Positions 56,450 to 64,000 of a DNA stretch of 64,000 nt are shown here, piece after piece. Below the pieces are notes generated by a model. It saw nothing but the letters and a program-made list of their open reading frames with translations, ran no database searches and was not told the DNA's origin. The DNA is from Neoconidiobolus thromboides FSU 785 (taxonomy: Eukaryota > Entomophthoromycota > Entomophthoromycetes > Entomophthorales > Neoconidiobolaceae). The stretch spans positions 4,681-68,680 of the forward strand of contig MU626353.1 in NCBI GenBank assembly GCA_025603075.1, written 5' to 3'. Position numbers and translations under genes: made by a program. Every line of letters begins with the position of its first letter. The first letter of the stretch is position 1.

Positions 56450-56900
56450 ATTAGTTTCACTTAAATGCCTCACTGTATTTCTCCTGATGGTTGGGCTCTT
56501 CATAGGCTTTTTTTAGAATTACCAGTTTTCTGCTTTATCGAAATTTATTAACATCCTTTTATTTCTCTTTTTTACCTTTGTTCTTACGTGTTGCATTTTC
56601 TAGTACCCTTACTGCTTTTCCACCATTATCTCTGACTTTGAAAACCATTATCCGATTCACTGGCCTCTGGGCTCCATATTGATAGTTTAGCGCTCTACAT
56701 TCAATCAACCCAATAACATTTCATTGCTTCCCAATTCCATCCCTTATTCTATTGTTAGAAGCCTTTTCGAGAAAAAGGTAAAAAAGATTTTATTTCACCT
56801 CTCCGACTTCTTATAAAAGTAGGAATTTATCAAACTCAGCTCTTATCTTACTAGGTGGTTTTCTCTCAATAATTTAGTCTCTTAATTTACTAACTTAATT
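56450..56900 (-). pseudogene. Decayed coding remnant, family unrecognised
   Basis: The complement reads, in one frame, CRALNYQYGAQRPVNRIM then VFKVRDNGGKAVRVLENATR and KNKGKKEK before stops, followed by KKAYEEPNHQEKYSEAFK. Composition is far more GC-rich than the surroundings. It is broken by many stops. A second islet with similar character lies at 60390-60960. Possibly an old transposon-derived reading frame. Confidence 0.35.
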
Positions 56901-57848
56901 TTCTATTGTTTTTAGTTGATAAAAGACTTAAAGCTACAGCTCTTTGAAAAAAAAATTATTATTTTATAGTAGCTTACTACATAGCATATTTTTTATAATT
57001 TGCTTAAAAAATATATGTTATTTTATTAATTCGCAAAAGTTGAAGATGAAAATAATTATACGCACTGCTAAATTTAAATGATTCTACCTTTATTAAAAGT
57101 TATTCGATATGACTATAGCATATTTAATGTGTAAATTAAACTTATAAACAATTTACGCTATAAAAAACGCCACTTCTAATAATATTATTTGAGCTATTAT
57201 AACAAAACACTAGAGGGTTTTGGCATTGAGTACATTTAACAATTTTAGTCATTTGACGAGAGATTGAGCTTCCAAAAACTTTATTATCTAAATAGCTATA
57301 AGGAGAAATATTCGATTGTTTAGGTATTGTATTTCAAAATGTTACACTACTTTGTAAGGTAATTCAATACGTTTCAAAAAGTTTATTACATCTTTACAAA
57401 CCAGAGCGGCGAATTTAAATTACTTATTTACTATTTAAAGTCAGCTCAACTTGACAAGCTTTTACAACTGTTAAAATTCAAATTCCGACCTTAAAATATC
57501 TTTGTCAGTAATTGTCAGATTGTATTTTTTTAAAGGCTAAATCCCTTGAGCTTTAGTGAGATTTATCTCTAAACTTTTACTTCTAAACGAACAGTTAATC
57601 CGCTGAGCATTTGAACTTCATCGGTTCTAAGGTTCTAAAAAATATGGTTGAACTAACACTCAAAACATTGAAATAAAGGCTAACTTTTCAGCCAACAAAA
57701 AATAGCAATTTGAGTAAAAAATTGGTTTTTTGCTCAATTTTGAAATTTCAATAGAAAATCGGTGAATATAAGTTTGACCACAAGCTTTTCTAAATAGAAA
57801 TCATCTAAAAAATCTCGAAGGCAAAGGACTATAAATACAAATAAAAAC

Positions 57849-58667
57849 ATGAGTTTAAAAATTACAAATAATATAAACATAAATATGGATAAAAAAGAAA
57901 AAGTCGGTTTTAATAATAATAATTTAAATGAATTTGACAATAATCTAAATGAGTTCCTGCCTAGTTATAATGAAAGCTTAACCCCAGAGTCAAGTACAAG
58001 AGGAATAATAATGAATACAAACAATTTTCCAGAACCAAATATAAGAGCCCCAGGGATAGATATGAATAGTTTTATACAGCCAAATTCAGAAGATTCAGGA
58101 ATGAATATAAATAACTACAGGTTAATTCAAACTAGATATGATGTTAGCATAGATGGGCTTCGTAAGAAAAAAATCGGCTTCAAGGATAACCAAACTGGAC
58201 AAGTATACAATTACAAAGTTACAGAAAAAAAAGCTAAATATAGAGGAGATAGTAGAAAAACAGTGATTAAACTTAAGCGTAATAAAAAATTTTCAAAGAC
58301 TGGTAACTGGATGATAGACTGTAAGAAGAAACATGAGGGAAGATATAAAGATATAACATTATTTAAAGATTCGGTTAATTCAGTTCCAAGGTATACTATG
58401 GGTTTTAGAAGATCAGATAATCAAATCATGAATCTATATTGGACCACGGAATCTATCATGAATAATAATTGGTGCTTATTTGATGTTAATTTTAATAAGC
58501 TTATGGAATATAACATTCAAACATTTAAACATAATTCTTTAAGCCAATTCTGTTTTATTGATGAAGTTGACAAACAACTTTTTTTATTGGTTTTAGCTTT
58601 TGTTATCGTAAATTATGGATCTGATAATATGGGAGATTCCTCTAGTGATGATAGTGACAGTTCTTAA
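57849..58667 (+). CDS. Tubby/LURP-one-like family protein
   Basis: A 272-residue single-exon gene. The start MSLKI is supported by the same MSL start in the gene at 61762 and in two pseudogenes. Residues 1-100 are Asn-rich and disordered, with LPSYNESLTPE in the place of the PPxY motif of its paralogs. The domain proper runs from about 108: YDVSIDGLRKKKIGFKDNQT, GQVYNYKV, TVIKLKRNKKFSKTGNWMID, YKDITLFKDS, YTMGFRRSDNQIMNLYWTTE and the terminal hydrophobic helix FLLVLAFVIVNYG, then an acidic Ser/Asp tail. It is closest to the protein at 61100-61762 (FKDNQTGQVYNYKV against FKNNQTGETYNFKV). The barrel-plus-helix layout suggests a membrane-binding tubby/scramblase-like fold; this is inference. Confidence 0.75.
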   Translation: MSLKITNNININMDKKEKVGFNNNNLNEFDNNLNEFLPSYNESLTPESSTRGIIMNTNNFPEPNIRAPGIDMNSFIQPNSEDSGMNINNYRLIQTRYDVSIDGLRKKKIGFKDNQTGQVYNYKVTEKKAKYRGDSRKTVIKLKRNKKFSKTGNWMIDCKKKHEGRYKDITLFKDSVNSVPRYTMGFRRSDNQIMNLYWTTESIMNNNWCLFDVNFNKLMEYNIQTFKHNSLSQFCFIDEVDKQLFLLVLAFVIVNYGSDNMGDSSSDDSDSS

Positions 58668-59037
58668 TTTAGTATTTTAACCATTTATATTAATAAATTT
58701 CCTTATATACAGTATCAAATAAACGTTTGAGCGTTCAATATCCCTATTTCATAAATGTATAGTTGAAGCAAGATATGATTAAGATAAATAAAACAATAAA
58801 GTAGTTATATTATACTATCAATAAACTACAGTTATTTTAATGTATTGTATTTAGTCGTGTTGTCATTTTACATTATAGAACCTTAGATCCAAAAATAAAC
58901 TTATAATTTAAGTCATAAATAAAAAGCTTGTTTATTCCAATCAGCTGAACAAACAGGGATACAAACAACAACTTAAAAACTTTAAATCCATGGTTAACTA
59001 TTTTTGATTTATAATATAAAACCAATCTTAAATTTAA
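58668..59037. other. Short intergenic region between two family members
   Basis: 370 bases, AT-rich. TATAATATAAAA at about 59011 may be the promoter of the next gene. Nothing else seen. Confidence 0.45.
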
Positions 59038-59670
59038 ATGAGTAGTGCTGTAGAATCTGCTTCAAACTTGCCAATTGATATTAACCATCCTCCGCGTTAT
59101 AGTATGGTACTTGAAAATGATATTGAAATCCAACAAACAGAGGAAGAGGAATTCGAAAACATAATAGAACCAACTAAATTTCAACTTAGTAGATCGAAGT
59201 ATATTAGAAGGGAAGTATGTTGCACCAGTCTAGATGAAAGTCAGGTGTATTATATAAGTGTAGTAAAAGAATCAGCTAAGTTGATAAGTAAAGAAAGGCA
59301 AACAATATTAAAATTAAGTGAGATTAAAAGTGGTTTTCGAGGGACAGCATGGAGAATAATACCTATCTACGAGGATTTAATAGATACCTTAGAAGTACTA
59401 TTTGGGATGAGTAAGTTTTCTGAGATCGATTCTCTTGACGTTAAGATTATAAAGAGAGATGGAAACGTGTTCAAATATCAAGTAGCCAAAAAAGCTTTCT
59501 CTTACACTAGATATAAATTGATTGATATAAGATATCCAGAACAAAAAGTATTGGAGTTTCGAACATCTTTATTTGGTCCTAATTCTATTAAGTTATATAC
59601 TCCTGTAAGCAAGGAGGATTTCGAAATACTTCTTTTAGCTATTATTTTTTTTGTTACATATAAAAATTAA
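59038..59670 (+). CDS. Tubby/LURP-one-like family protein with PPxY motif
   Basis: A 210-residue single-exon gene, 370 bases downstream of a paralog on the same strand. Residues 19-22 are PPRY, within NHPPRYSMVLE; the equivalent PPSYNDTLE occurs in the protein at 61762, so the PPxY-x4-LE context is conserved although flanking sequence is not. A beta-rich region follows (VYYISVVKESAKLISKERQT, ILKLSEIKSGFRGTAWRIIP, VKIIKRDGNVFKYQVAKKAF, VLEFRTSLFGPNSIKLYTPV), then the final hydrophobic helix FEILLLAIIFFVTYK. PPxY motifs bind WW domains, for example in Rsp5/Nedd4 ligases. The fold and role are inferred; no catalytic motif is present. Confidence 0.7.
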   Translation: MSSAVESASNLPIDINHPPRYSMVLENDIEIQQTEEEEFENIIEPTKFQLSRSKYIRREVCCTSLDESQVYYISVVKESAKLISKERQTILKLSEIKSGFRGTAWRIIPIYEDLIDTLEVLFGMSKFSEIDSLDVKIIKRDGNVFKYQVAKKAFSYTRYKLIDIRYPEQKVLEFRTSLFGPNSIKLYTPVSKEDFEILLLAIIFFVTYKN

Positions 59671-59755
59671 CATTGATTTTTATTTGTAATATTTTAGTCT
59701 AGTTATTAATAAAGTAAACATCAAACAATTTAAATCCCGATTTTCGATAATCAAA

Positions 59756-59847
59756 TAGAGATGTGTTTTTAAGAATTTCAGCAACGATTTTTCCACTCAA
59801 TAACACTTAAGAAACAGAAAAGTGACGAAACCAAAAAAATATGCCCA
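59756..59847 (-). mobile_element. MITE copy (diverged)
   Basis: TAGAGATGTGTTTTTAAG ... AAATATGCCCA; the interior TTTTTCCACTCAATAACACTT is recognisable. Confidence 0.75.
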
Positions 59848-60389
59848 ATATTAAAATATACAACTTTAGTATTTGACTATAATTATTAATAAACTCATGG
59901 TGACAGAGTTTTTATAGCTTTATAAGTTAAAATAAATATAGTTCATTCTATTTTTTAAAAACACCTAATATTGACTACTTCTTTTCTGATTATACTAAAA
60001 ATTGAATCAATTCTAAAAGTGTGTATTTAAAAAATACACTGTAATACAATGAGAAGCAGCAGACATTTATACTATTTAAACTAACCTTAGGGAACTAATA
60101 CTAATTATAATGTCATCAAATGAAGAAAATGAATAAACAAATTTGTTTGTTTAACTAATAAATCGTTTGCTATTTTATTATTATTAAAGTATAATTAAAG
60201 CTAAGTAAAATAATACTTTCTTAATAGGCGAATTAATCCAATAGCTCATAAAATTTCTCAAAAGCAATACTTTATTAATATACTTTAAATATATAACTTT
60301 TATTTATCACTTAATAGATTCTGTTAGAGTCTTTCAAATACTTTAATTTCTAAAAAAAAGCAAGCATCAAAATTAAAATACAACCAATC

Positions 60390-60960
60390 CCTTCTCTTCC
60401 TCTAGATCTCGTTAACTGAGTCAGTCCCAAACTCCCATTAGTATATGGTGCTTTGCCCACTTAGCTCCTGCTTCTTTTTCTACCATTTCACGCTTTAAAT
60501 CTATTCAAGCTTTTTGTTTTCGTTGCTCCGCTTTGGGCCTTGCACCTCTCCATATATCTATTTGATGCCCAGTAGCTATTACGCTCTGAACTGCATTTTC
60601 TCTTCCCTTGGTTTAAACTTCAATCTATTTTCGTATAATTATTCTTTTACTCCGTTTTTTCCTCAAATTATGAGGTACCCTCCTTTGATTAGAGCCTTTG
60701 TCCTGTGAGCAGGATTACTGGCCATACACAAAAGTTTCACTGATTCTTAAGTTGGACTCATCACCTTCCTATACCTTTCTCTTCAACCCCATTACTCTGC
60801 CCATTCAATTGAAAACCCTATAGAAATTGGAATAAAAATGGACCTCATTTTGTCATCCTCAATCTACAAAAGACAAATGGGGTCTAGACTTAATATCTAT
60901 TCTTCCAAAAAGGCCCATGAAACGTGAAGTCCCTAGAGCTAATTGACTTTGGTATTAATA
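60390..60960 (-). pseudogene. Decayed coding remnant, family unrecognised
   Basis: Distinctly GC-richer than its surroundings. The complement has coding-like stretches in two frames, such as CMASNPAHRTKALIKGGYL and SNENKKLE, or SQDKGSNQRRVPHNLRKKRS, interrupted by many stops. It resembles the islet at 56450-56900 in composition and orientation. A retroelement or an ancient gene relic are both possible. Confidence 0.35.
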
Positions 60961-61099
60961 TACTTTAATTTAGCTAATAAAATACTTGGGCCATAAGCCT
61001 TTCAAGAGAAAAAAAAATCAAAGTACAGGTTATGATATTTTATTATAACATATAACTTAATAAAAAATAAATATTAGAGTATTTGGATAGACGATAAAA

Positions 61100-61762
61100 T
61101 CAAGATCCACCACCACTAGAAGCAGCACGTCTTCTACGCTCAGCGTCCATAGTAAGAGTGACTAAAAATATAAGATATATAGGTAAATCAACTTCATCAA
61201 TATACTTAAATTGTTTTAAAGTATTCTTTTTAAACATATTGATATGGTATTCCAATAATGGTTGATTTTGAGAGTCAAATAAGGTCCAATTGTTTCCAAG
61301 TATTGAAGTAGTAGTCCAGTGGAGATTTGCCATAGTATTATCTTGTTTTTTGAGATTCAATACGTATTTATCTCTAAATTCAAACGTTTTTTTAACCATG
61401 GAAACCTCTTGATAACGTTCTGAGTTTTTTACCAAATAATCGACATTCCATCTAGTAGTTGTAAAAGAGAACCCCTGGCGCTTTAACTTTAAAATTTCTT
61501 GACCTGAGAGTAAATCAAGGAATTTAGAAGTATTATAAGATACTTTAAAATTATAAGTCTCCCCAGTTTGATTATTTTTAAAATCAAACATCTTCTTAAA
61601 GCATCCTCTTTTACTTACTGTATATGTAATTAATTCATTGTCAGCCATATTACTACTCCCTTGAAACTGGGAACAAATATCCGTATTATTCTCCAATGTA
61701 TCATTGTAGCTAGGTGGTGCTTCAAGTTGGTTATTAAAGGGCTTTTCAGTTTCTAAACTCAT
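61100..61762 (-). CDS. Tubby/LURP-one-like family protein with PPxY motif
   Basis: A 220-residue single-exon gene whose pattern best matches the three pseudogenes at 28.9-33.0 kb. Residues 1-45 are disordered with PPSY in EAPPSYNDTLE. The domain begins at ITYTVSKRGCFKKMFDFKNN, continues QTGETYNFKVSYNTSKFLDL, ILKLKRQGFSFTTTRWNVDY, YQEVSMVKKTFEFRDKYVLN, DNTMANLHWTTTSILGNNWT, LLEYHINMFKKNTLKQFKYI and ends with the hydrophobic helix LPIYLIFLVTLTMDAE and a basic RRRR tail. Strand order and the buried C-terminal helix resemble tubby/scramblase/LURP-one folds. A TATAAATA box lies 35 bases upstream of ATG. Function is unknown; a membrane-peripheral, WW-domain-bound protein is the inference. Confidence 0.76.
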   Translation of the reverse strand: MSLETEKPFNNQLEAPPSYNDTLENNTDICSQFQGSSNMADNELITYTVSKRGCFKKMFDFKNNQTGETYNFKVSYNTSKFLDLLSGQEILKLKRQGFSFTTTRWNVDYLVKNSERYQEVSMVKKTFEFRDKYVLNLKKQDNTMANLHWTTTSILGNNWTLFDSQNQPLLEYHINMFKKNTLKQFKYIDEVDLPIYLIFLVTLTMDAERRRRAASSGGGS

Positions 61763-61796
61763 TTTATTTTTCCTTAAAATCCTAAATTTCTCAATT

Positions 61797-61804
61797 TATT
61801 TATA
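61797..61804 (-). promoter_or_regulatory. TATA box of the gene at 61762
   Basis: The complement reads TATAAATA, 35 bases upstream of the ATG. Confidence 0.5.
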
Positions 61805-62683
61805 TCTTTGATTACAATGTATATATTCTTAATTAGAACTCTTATTTCTCTTTTTTAGCCAAATAGATCATTATTTGGGGCCTATCTTCATTTTAACTAA
61901 TTACTATTGATTACAATTATACCGCTTTATTTATTTAGTTGTAATAGGCCATTAGATTATTCCTAACTTTTCTTTACAGATTCATCTTCATATAATTTAT
62001 ATAGTTAGCTAGAGATAAATAACTGCAATGCTATAAAAGAATTTACAGAAAAATAATTTTATTTTCAGAGATAGAAAAAACATACTGTTGCAACTAATAA
62101 CTCTCTTACTTTCATGTCCATGAATTTATAAAGAAACATCAAGAACGATCTAATAAAATATAGCATTAAATTCAATCATAAAAGCTTATTTTTGATAAGC
62201 TTCTAAAAAATACATCCCTATTTTTGAAGCTTTATACTAAATAAGGTCTTTGATTAAAACCTACTCCTTAGACCTTGTTGATTATGATAAAATAACGGGC
62301 AAAGATACAACTTAGGTTGTTGTAATGACATAATATTACGCGCAGCTTTGTTGCTTTAGCCAATCATAATCCTTTCGGTTTTTCTTACCAAAGCTCAATT
62401 AATTTATGACTAGCAGCTTCTCATCAAAAATACTCAGTAATATTTATAGTATAATCGATAAATTTAAAAATGGTTTAAATTTTAAAAAAACTCTAATTCT
62501 ACTTTTCGTCCCATTTCCTATCTAACGCGAAGTTCTTAGTAAACCATTAAATAAAACTGGGCAAAAAAACATTTTAATAAGTTATCTAAAATTAAAAGGG
62601 CAAATATTTTTGTAATCAGTATTTAATTTGGAATTTCTGCTGAAAATCAGAATTGAGCATTTAAAAAGTTCTTTAACCCATAT

Positions 62684-62768
62684 GTGGGAGGGGGACCATC
62701 TTAATTTTTAAACCTTTTTCTATTTTTAAGCGCTATTAAGTAAAAAATGCTAAAATTCTAAAAAGCCT
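62684..62768 (+). mobile_element. Decayed MITE copy
   Basis: TGTGGGAGGGGGACCATC left end; CTATTTTTAAGCGCTATTAAG is preserved, the right end is lost. Confidence 0.55.
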
Positions 62769-63533
62769 ATTTTGAATAATAATTTAAGTGGCCTATTCTC
62801 ATACTTATTATTAAAAATGTATCTGTGATTTAAAATCCTAAACAATAACAATAAAAAACAATTTAAAATCAAAGGAAAAATAAAAATTAGAGTTTTTTAA
62901 ATAACATATTCATTGTTTCTGTTTTGAGATCTAAAAATATTGAAAATTCAAGCTCTTTTTGGAACAAACGTTTATTTATTTCAATACAATCTTTAAATAA
63001 GATGCTCAAAGGTAACTTAGCTTTATAATCTCGATTATTAAGGCTTATTCTAACCAGAGAAATAGATATTTTAAAAACAATGTTACAAGTTTTACATAAA
63101 TATAAGGTAAATGTGAATATTTGTATGTTGTATCATGGCTTTTAGTTAGACAGGTTGTCTAAAATATACTCAAATATAGTTTTAATTTCATTATAGTTAC
63201 ATATACTTAAATTGAACTTGTTTTAATAAAAAAGTTAGTTTTTTTATTTATATTTTAAATATTAATATTCAAATATAATATAGCACATGAAATGATACTA
63301 TAATGAATTACTAATTTATATATACATGAAAATATTTTGTAGTATGTACCCAAAGAAAAGCTTTAATTTTATTAAAAATAAAAATTTGGTAGAAGGTTTA
63401 AATGTTCACACTACTTACCCTATTCTATAGTTGGGTACAATTATTTAAAGCTGAATCCTATACAGCTTTACTTAGCCAATTCTAAATCGGGTACTAAAGC
63501 ACTCAATATTCTTTGAGTATCGGATAGCTAATT

Positions 63534-63582
63534 ATTCTCTCTTCTCCCCCTCCTTCCTCTTCATTTCCTCCTCCTACCTTTT
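63534..63582. repeat. Polypyrimidine tract
   Basis: Almost pure C/T over about 48 bases (CTCCCCCTCCTTCCTC and similar), unusual in a genome this poor in C. Confidence 0.6.
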
Positions 63583-63746
63583 CATTTAACTATTCTCATT
63601 ATTTTCTTCAATAAATAAAGACACTTTATGATGTAGTTTTCAAGACTCAAAAACCAAAATATATTATGATAATACCACTTTTTATTCCTGTGATTTTTTT
63701 ATAATTGTAGATTAAATTTCGAAATCATGCTAAGATAGTGATTATA

Positions 63747-63845
63747 TGCGAGTGTTTTTTTTGACTTCACTATTTTTTCATTTTTTAAGCGCTATTTAAG
63801 CGGAAAATTTGTTAGTAAATTTTTAAACACAAAAATACATCCCCA
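63747..63845 (+). mobile_element. MITE copy
   Basis: TGCGAGTGTTTTTTTTGAC ... ACATCCCCA with TA on each side. Confidence 0.87.
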
Positions 63846-64000
63846 TATGTTCATCCTACTATTAAGAACTTTTGATAAATCTTGCTGAAATTGTTTATTA
63901 GTGAATGCTAATATTAGTATTAAAGTACAATAACCTACAGTTTAGCATTACAAACATTATTATGCTTTGCTAATGATATTTATATTAATTTTATAGTAGC

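Larger units (their letters stand above)
54882..57848. other. Intergenic region with MITEs, microsatellites and a coding remnant
   Basis: 3 kb holding an (AAATAAAC)n tract at 54930-54969, a (TA)n run at 55679-55697, MITE copies at 55343 and 56002 and a GC-richer decayed coding islet at 56450-56900. No intact gene; the minus ORF at 57734-57940 is antisense to the next gene. Confidence 0.5.
59671..61099. other. Intergenic region with one MITE and a coding remnant
   Basis: 1.4 kb with a MITE at 59756-59847 and a GC-rich decayed islet at 60390-60960. The ORF at 60514-60708 runs antisense to that remnant and is not supported. Confidence 0.5.
61763..64000. other. Right-end intergenic region
   Basis: 2.2 kb with a decayed MITE at 62684, a full copy at 63747-63845 and a pyrimidine-rich tract at 63534-63582. 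No gene is supported up to the window edge. Confidence 0.55.

Noticed and set aside
57830-57837. TATAAATA as the TATA box deciding the start of the gene at 57849
   Set aside because: Only 12 bases before the ATG; the MSL start is independently supported by paralogs, so this is probably just A/T-rich leader.
1330-63845. CRISPR-like array
   Set aside because: Repeats are dispersed, in both orientations, with inverted ends and irregular spacing in a eukaryotic genome.

Overview
This is nuclear DNA from an AT-rich fungus (roughly three quarters A+T by eye). Fungal origin is supported by a TIM54-type mitochondrial translocase subunit, an Ams1-type alpha-mannosidase, a Vsb1/YGR125W-type vacuolar transporter and a BXI1-type Bax inhibitor. 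Introns are very short, mostly 43-70 nt, with GT...AG ends. Reading phase was followed through each multi-exon model and every one closes in frame. The base composition, short introns and many small lineage-specific proteins suggest an early-diverging lineage, possibly Entomophthoromycotina; that placement is inference.

Layout: 1-2.7 kb holds two paralogous small secreted Lys/Glu-rich proteins. 5.8-11.3 kb holds two divergent paralogs ending in a Cys-containing STGExCAxCTExFL motif and weakly resembling the pRiA4b ORF-3 fold. An elongator tRNA-Met lies at 11.54 kb and a dead copy of a secreted cysteine-rich gene at 11.8 kb. 14.2-16.1 kb is a complete 12-exon cytochrome P450, followed by the intact secreted cysteine-rich gene. 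18.8 kb is DPM3, 20.9-22.3 kb an MCT-like MFS transporter and 24.1-27.3 kb AMS1. 28.9-36 kb mixes two intact DDE transposase-like genes with three decayed copies of a tubby/LURP-one-like family. 37.7-52.3 kb is the housekeeping core: HAD nucleotidase, a small two-exon gene, SPC2, TIM54 with a broken duplicate, BXI1, a seven-exon membrane protein and the VSB1-like transporter. 54.2-61.8 kb holds four intact members of the tubby/LURP-one-like family.

The commonest feature is a short inverted-repeat element (MITE) of about 100 bp with TGGGGATGTATTTTT-type ends. I count about 32 copies, all between genes. AMS1, DPM3 and SPC2 belong to glycan turnover and the secretory pathway; TIM54 serves mitochondrial import; the AMS1 and nucleotidase promoters share a GC-rich 10-mer. 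Most of the remaining genes look lineage-specific. Exon coordinates in the evidence fields were worked out by hand and have not been tested by alignment or RNA data.
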